NCBI GenBank assembly: GCA_017654935.2
Contig: CM065684.1
Coordinates: 55,760,617-55,824,616 of the forward strand
Origin: Phymorhynchus buccinoides
Lineage: Eukaryota > Mollusca > Gastropoda > Neogastropoda > Raphitomidae
Direction: 5' to 3'
Length of the DNA stretch: 64,000 nucleotides
This document shows positions 36,601 to 44,611 of the stretch, in pieces (position 1 is the first letter of the stretch; each line of letters begins with the position of its first letter). The translations under genes were made by a program, and so were the position numbers. Under the pieces are notes generated by a model, which saw only the letters and a program-made list of their open reading frames with translations, was not told the origin of the DNA and searched no databases.

Positions 36601-39600
36601 CTTATAGTCCGTAAAATAGGGTAAGCCTTTTCCCTTTGCTTACTGTCATCTACTATCTTTCTGCCTTGTTAGTTCATTCTCCTGCCATTTTTCAAGACAT
36701 TCTTACAAAGCTTTTCTCCAGCCGAAGTAGGACATGCTGGGCCTAACTATTTCTTAGGCGCAAAGCAGCAGCATGACGCATCTGCACTCATATGACAGGA
36801 AACTGAGCGATCGAAGAAGAAGTTAGCTTGTGAGAGCAGTTTACGTCCTGAGGCTCAGGTCATAATTCTTATATACAGATGTGCAGATCTATGTCGCTCA
36901 AATCTCCCACCTGACGCATTGGATTTCAGACTAGTGTGTCACACAGATGTGCAGATCTATGACACTCAAATCTCCCACCTGACGCATTGGATTTCAGACC
37001 AGTGTGTCACACAGATGACAGATGTGCAGATCTGTGTCGCTCAAATCTCCCATCTGACGCATTGGATTCCAGGCCTGTGAGACCTCTTAGGATACCTAGA
37101 TGATCCTATTTTAAAAAGTTAGACATATATTTTGTGCTCTGATTCTGAGCTGGTTTCATTGATTCTCCTCGCAGGATGTCCTGAATTGAAGGATTTTTAG
37201 CCTAGAGGTGGCATCGCCGGATTAATAGAATTTGAGAAGCAACGATTTTCTTACACACACACATGCTTGTACAATAAAAAGGGCCTATATAAACATTTGC
37301 TAAATTCAGAGGATTGTAGCACTAGTCTAGAGGGGTGAAAAAAGAGTACCGGTAGTAAATGTGTGTGTGCGCTGTCCCTGCACTCTGCTGGATTTTTTTT
37401 AATTTCCCAGGAGCACCCATGTATGTATGTATGTGTTATGGGTAAAGGTAAAGATGTGCCACCCCCCCTGCATTTCTCGGTTAATTCAATTTTTCCGTGT
37501 TTGCCTTTCTTACCAAGCATAAAGCTGTATTTTATTAACCTTTTCAGATGATTATCTTTTTGGAATACTAACCCTAACCCTATAAGACAGGAAAACGCAA
37601 TGAACCACGACTGTGACAAATGCCACGGTGTACTACATTACATAGGGGGGGGGGGGGGGGGGGGACCTATTAGATAATGGCCTTTATCATGACTGCAATT
37701 AATTATTGAACAAAGATAATTAGCTGAAAATGTTCATAAAATACAGCTTCATGTTTGGTAAGAAAGGCAAAAACGGAAAAATGGAATTAACCGAGAAATA
37801 TAGGGGGGTGGCACATCTTGACCTATGCCGTGTTATGTATATGAACATAATACATAGAAGGCCTATTTTGACCTATGGTATCTATTATAATATTAACAAT
37901 CAAGCTTACAAGTAACTAGAGAGCTCATAAAAAAGAAATGTTGTCAGACTGGTATTTCCCCTGTAAGGACAAAACGTCCATATCAACTCTGTTGGACTTT
38001 GTCTTGTTGATTATAGTAAGAGAGCCAGGACACTTTTCCTATTGCAGACCTGCCTACAGCTACGATTTGGCCGTAGCAGCTACAAAAAATAAAGCTTTGC
38101 TACGGAGCTACAGCAACTTTAACGTTGTTACAGGAGGGGGGTAGTGGGGGATTGCCGACGCATTTAATTTTGCGTGTGCCGTTCCCAGTGTTGTCTGTTT
38201 CTAAGAGCAGACGCGCGATAACCTAGTCACTTCCATTTTTATCAAAGTGACTGTGCATGCATTCTTATTACTTTCTCTAAAAAAATGGCAGACTCCAGCA
38301 GCAGTAGCGATTCGGGAGATGTTTCAAACGAAGAAAAACGAACTCAAACCTGAAAACGAAAATCATCTGGCACACCATCTTGTTCTAAGAAAAAAACGTC
38401 CTGCCACACAAGTTTTCAAAACCGTTTACACGGAGGAGTGGCCTTGCATCGCCAGAAGTCAACTGGGTGCGAACCATGCTCACTGCAACCTCTACCGTGC
38501 GGACTTCTCTGTGAATCATGGCAGTGGAGACGATTGCTGTCGACACGTTCAATCGGCAAAACATAAGCAGTACGTTTCAGACGTCATTTGTGGATGCTAC
38601 TGAAACATTTGCCTTGCTACTGAAAATTGATGGCTGGGCTACTGATTTGGAAAATTCCAAGTAGGCAGGTCTGCTACTGATTTTGTGGCTTCAGGATAGT
38701 TTGTCCTATCGTTTGTCCATGTGCCGAATGCATGTGTGAGGAAGGTTCTAGAACAACTACCCCCCGGACAGTCACCCCCTAGACAACTACCCCCCTAGGA
38801 CAAGTACTCCCCTGAAAACATATATAGTCAAATATTTAAAAAAAGTGAAAAAATTGACATGGTTTTTTTTTGCTTGCATATTATATTTTATTTTACATTT
38901 CATGGACTAATTTCTATATACAAGGCAATTATATACAAGGCAAAATGTTCTTCATATAATCTACATCTGTATGTTGTGTGCAATAACCTCGTAGAAAGTC
39001 CAAGATAGGGCGGTTGCTATAGTCGGCCCCAACTCTAAGCGCTCGGTGATGGCCTTGTATTTGCCGCGTTGTGGTGGAACCACTTGTCCAGCTAGTATCT
39101 GGGGGGTAGTTGTCCTGATACCGCACGTGTGTGTGTGTGCGTGTGCGCGCTCCAATTTCTTTAAAATGTTTAACAAATAATGTGTGGGGGGTACTTGTCC
39201 AGGGGGTAGATGTGGGGGTACTTGTCCAGGGGGTACTTGTCCTGATACCATGAAGAAGGGAGTGGAGAGAGACAATTGGGTTTTTTAGCGCAAGCTTCAT
39301 GTGCATGAAATGAGTGGGTTGTTTTTTTGTTAAAACAGGCGACCCTCAAAGATGACATTTTTGGGCCATTTCCGGACAGAATAAGACGGTAAGTAATTTT
39401 CTTATTCAGATTGGTTTGCTTTTTTTTTTTTTTCAATCTCTTTGTTAAACTTAATGGTAGTGGTAGAAAGAAAGTTTAATGTCCTCATCACTGATGGCTT
39501 TTGCCCTGAAGTCTTTTCAATTCAAAATAAAATGTCAGTCCTTTCAATTTTGATTTGCCAGATCTCCATTGTATGTGTTGCGTTCTACTGAACATTGATG

Positions 39601-42600
39601 GCGCACTTTTCCATGGTAAGTATATTTTTTGAAAATGTCATCTGTTTGTGTTAACAGAGCTCTTGGAGTCCAGTTTGAAGTCTGTCTAAAGAACTGGTGC
39701 AAAGAAAATGACATTGGATACCTCTGTAAGTTGATGAATTGCATACTTCTTTTTGAATTCCCGCCTGTTTGTCTGCATATGTAAAACAAATGTGTGTGTT
39801 TTTTACGCAGAAAGATTTGTTGTTTGGATTTGGTTGAGAGTTACAGTGTCATCCACCAAACTAGAGCATGAAAGCGCTGTATCACCAGCAGCATTTATGA
39901 CCCCAGTGACCTTGAAATTTGACCAATGAATTTCATTTTCAAGCTTGGCCTACCTATCCGCATGCAAAATGTGAGGGTCATAGGTCCCTCCGTTCAAACG
40001 CTGTTGTGGTAACGTAATTGTATGAATAGTCAGCCATCCAGGAACAAACAGACAGCAGTGAAAACATTAACCAGCTTTAATTTCAAAGCTGTTTAAAGAT
40101 TCTTAGAATTTTTGAGACATTTTCTTTATCCTTTCACCGCCAATGTCGCATTTTTGCGCCGCACTGATTAAACGCCCATGTCATTCAAAATCTTAAAGCG
40201 AGGGGTCTTTTAGCCAATGATCTTGGATTCTTAATTTTGAGAGAGGATAGGCCTTATTTCAAATGTATCACAGAAGAATCCCCAATATTTCAGACAAAAA
40301 TCTTTTCTCTATCCATGTAAGTTTAATGGAAAATTGTGGCTAAAAAGTGGCTGGGGGCGAAAGGGTTAAGTATTACAGGGGGTTGCAATTTTCCCCTTTC
40401 TTTCATTTTTCAGAAGAGCTATATAAAAAGTTATGAAAAGATTTAGCAGTAAACTTTGTCTAACTCAGTTGTCATATTTTACCTAAAAAGTATACTAAAA
40501 ATAGTAAATGTTAAGTTAATAGAGATAGATTCCATTCAAGTTCAGTAGTGGAACTTGTGTCACTGTTTTTAAAACAAAAAAAGACACTTTGTATTGTGAA
40601 TTTGTGCTTTTATTTATTATCAGTGATAGATTTTAACGAAACATGTTATGGGTTTTTCTTCCTCCATTTTTTAATGATTTTTATGTCAATGGGTGTACGT
40701 GTCAATCTTAAGTATTCCTTTTATCATTTTCTGGTACAATATTAGAATTATCTCCCCTTTCTGTGCAATACAGCAGAATGTTTTAACATAGCCTATGCAT
40801 TTATTGTTGATCCTGTGTTGTTTTCTAGTGTAGCGTTTGAATTCCTTGCCCTTTGTCAATTGTGTGCATTCCTTCAAAATGTGCCAATGTGTATGTACAG
40901 TACTCCCAACCTCCACTTTCCGACCTGATTTTCAGTGACCGATCGTTTTACTATACAAGTGTCTTCTCATCAGCAACCACCTCCAATACCCGATTAACGA
41001 CCTCTTGCTTTCTGAATTTTACGACCATCTCACAAAAAATCGGACCCACAAAAATCGTGGAAAACAAAAAATGAAGAGAGGTGGTCAGATTTGTCGCTGT
41101 TGTGCAGTTTCCATCATTCTGCATGGTTAGTTTCTACCCTAGTGAAAAACAGCTATAACAGTTTCTACCCTAGTGAAAAACAGTAATATCTTGCTTTAAA
41201 ATGTACAGGTTAGTTGTTTATTTGCTCATTTGTTTGCATTTTTGTTATGTGTTTATGTTTGTAATGACCTCTCCTCACCCACCTCCCATTTCAGACCACC
41301 TCCCTTTTAAGACCACTTTGTTGGTGCATTTTCCATGGACGCTTGTGGGGGGTAGTTCTGTATTAATCCTTCATTGTTATTTTATGAGGTGATGTCCGAG
41401 TTGCCTTCCATTTGTGTGCATTTCAGCTGAAGACGACATGCGCAAGAAGGGCTACGACAAGACCCCAGATATCAAGCTCACTGTGCCCATTGGTAAGTCG
41501 TGTGTGCAGAGAAAAATCATGCATTTTTCGAAGTACTGTCATTTGATCATCACTTTTGCTATTTCAATACTTTCCATTGATACAGAGCTTCAGATTGTCG
41601 ATGCGCCGCATTATTGACTCGTTCTTTTTAATTATGGCGCATGTCAGCACCGTGTGATGCGCCATTAGGGGGCATCCCATTCCATGATAATTCCGTTTGG
41701 TTTTTTTCCCAAACTGTAGAAGATTTTGTGGTGAACTGGACGTGATGATTTTGCTTACAACGAAAATTACAGTGATGATATATAATGATGATCATGTTGA
41801 CACTATTGTTCCAGCTGTCGACGGTTTTGTGGTGAACTGGATAGAGAGCAAAGCGGCTTTTGGCAATGTGGAATGGCACACCAAGAACGTGCAGGACCAG
41901 ATAGGACCCTACATTCACAGGTCAGCAAGACATGTCTCTATCTTATTCAACAGGCACATCGCCTTTGTAGTATCAGTGTTTCCTTCTTTTCATGTTTTCC
42001 TATCAAATCAAGGAGCAGATTTGAGAGTGCTTATTTTTTTATTTATAAGGCGATACTTTTTTTTTCCAAGAATGAGACTCCTACGCCTTATGGTATAATG
42101 TATTCACCCCCCGGATAGTTTGCCGCTTGCTCAGTGTTTTGCAGAACAAAACGCCACGCAAACTATCGGCAAACAAATGGTGTTTCTTAGACAGTTTTCG
42201 CCGATTTGAGCGAGCGCAACGAAACGTTAGCCGGTATGACTACTATGGTAATATAGTAATGAATAGAATGTTCTAGATGTGCCGCTATATATACTGCTCA
42301 AAATTTGCTAATGCTATTATCTTAAGCATACAAAATTATCAAAGATAAACATCAAGCCATTACTTTTTTTTCTTGTTCAGTTTAATTATCATGTCTTTAC
42401 ATTTTGATAGAAAACAAGGTCTGAGAATGATTTGATTGGCTTACCTCAAGGAACGTTTGTGTTACCCATTCTAAATGCAGAAAACCGAATGGAGCGAATT
42501 TTTCATTTTCAGATTATTATTATTTTGTGGCAAGAAAAGTTATGGATAAGCGTGTGCGAGACCCCCTCACTGCACTTCCAGCCTGGAAACGCCATTTTGT

Positions 42601-44553
42601 GCTCTGGAGGAGATTTTGAAGCTCATGCTGATCCAGGGTGTTCCAGACCTGCCTACCCCTACGGATTTTCCGTAGTTGATACAGAATTTGACTGTAAACT
42701 ACGGAACTACGGTTGATGACCAAATTCTACGATTTTCTGTTACCGCAAAGTACGTTTTCTAGCACGGTTCGTTTGAGGTCCGCTTGCCTCTATAAATAGG
42801 TTCGTATAGGCGCGCAGCAAGCAGGGCTCTCGCGCATGCGCCGTCCGACATTAGCGTTACCAAAATGGCAGCGAGAGAAAGCCTTCAGTCGGGTGACAGT
42901 GATTCAGTTTGCGAAGTTATTTAATGGAAAAAAATATCAAGAAAGATCGAAGAAGAAGAATCAATATCTTCTCAAGCATACCGTGCACAATACACAAAGT
43001 TTTCTGTAGTGCGCGGATTGGCAGAACGTGAGATCGCTTGCACCGTGTGCCGATGTGATTTATCAAGTTGGGGCCACGGGGGACTCGATGATTGACAGCG
43101 GCATGTTGAATCAAACAACACGCATTTCAATCGCATGGGTGCATCTGCTTCCGTTTTGGGACGGAATCCGTTTTTTCTATATTGCCCAATATGGAAGTTC
43201 CGTTTTTCAAAAGAATTTGCAAAGAAAATAATCATGAGCAATTTAAAGCCTTGGAATGCCTTCCTTCTCCTCCCTAGTAGCGCTGTTCCCGGACTGATCC
43301 GGGATAGCGCCCTCTCCTAGAGCCAATGGCGGCTCCCGGAACATTCCGGGAAGCCCACATGACATCACAAAGCATCTCATATAGCAGCCAATCGTTGAAT
43401 ACTTGTGTACCTAACACACTACGTCATCAAAAAAGGGGTTGCGCTTTACATCACATGCATTAAATGCTGCATTTTCATTGGTTAAAGGGGTGGAATTTTT
43501 TTTAAATTTTGGTCGATCTATTTCGGGGTCAGACTGAGCTTGATACAAATGGTAGCCAGGCTTTTACTGTTGATTTGAAGAGCTTTCCAGGCAGTGTTTT
43601 GATGGTAGAGATTGTAATTAGGGCTTGAAATGAGTCCATTTAGATTAGATTATCACTGGAAAGTACGATGATGTGAGAATTTTGAACTTTTCAACAGAAA
43701 AGTAAGTGAAAATTGATCGCAATGGCACCGAGTTGCAACTTGTAGGCCGCCGATGTGCGGCTGAGTGATTTTCTCGGTCCGATCGCCAACATCTCCAAGT
43801 ATTTTGCTTTTTTGAGCTTGTTTTATACTAAAGTCGACTAAGCATTAATGACTAACGAAATTGAGCCCAAAAAATCATCATAATATCGATGCCGATGTTC
43901 GCGGAAACCGATCTTGCTACAGCTACCGATCAAAGACTTGACTTCGATTGCCTTTATTTTAAACAAATTACCCCGATAATTCCAAAGGTGCCAGTGTCTA
44001 AATGTCTTTGGATGATTATTCTTTTATTATTTGAACACCATTCATCCATCAATCCAAATTAAAGGCATAAAAATAGCCCGGAGAGTGGCTGCTTTTTAAA
44101 AATTTCAACACACCTGTCTTTCCAATGATATATAACTTTACATATTTAATTCTGCATAATATAGAAAAAAGAAGGGTTCTTTGACACAACTCTACTCCCA
44201 AAATGCAATTCCCAAAGTTAATTCAGCTAACGTCACTAAAAGAGCTGCCGGTTTATTAAGCGCTACTAGGGTTAAACCCCTCAGACTCCCCTGGCCTGTC
44301 AGCCCCTGGACCCCAACTTCAGTTTTTTCCATTTCAGCCAGATGCACCCATGCAATCGGCGTTAGCTGCACTGAAAAACACCCAGAACATAACAAATTTC
44401 TTCGCTACAAACAATGAAACCGAGCTGGGTGTCAAAGATTTGACTCGGGCAGAGACGTTGTTGAACTTGAAGTGTCAATCTCTCGCACGGTGTTCGGCCA
44501 GACACACAGAGGTATTCGAAGTGAAACTAAAGTAGGCCAGATGTTTTCCCATT

Positions 44554-44611
<58 letters not shown>

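Larger units (their letters stand above)
25672..38170 (+). repeat. Left arm of a 12.5-kb near-identical inverted repeat
   Basis: This interval reappears as reverse complement at 50622-63221. Paired landmarks keep order and spacing: the exon 2 coordinates sum to 88892, exon 3 to 88891, exon 4 to 88863, exon 5 to 88856 and exon 6 to 88853, so the arms differ in length by only tens of bases. Five CDIN1 exons (331 bases) are identical; introns carry scattered SNPs, homopolymer and microsatellite length changes and short indels. Internal transposons sit at the same positions in both arms. Confidence 0.95.
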
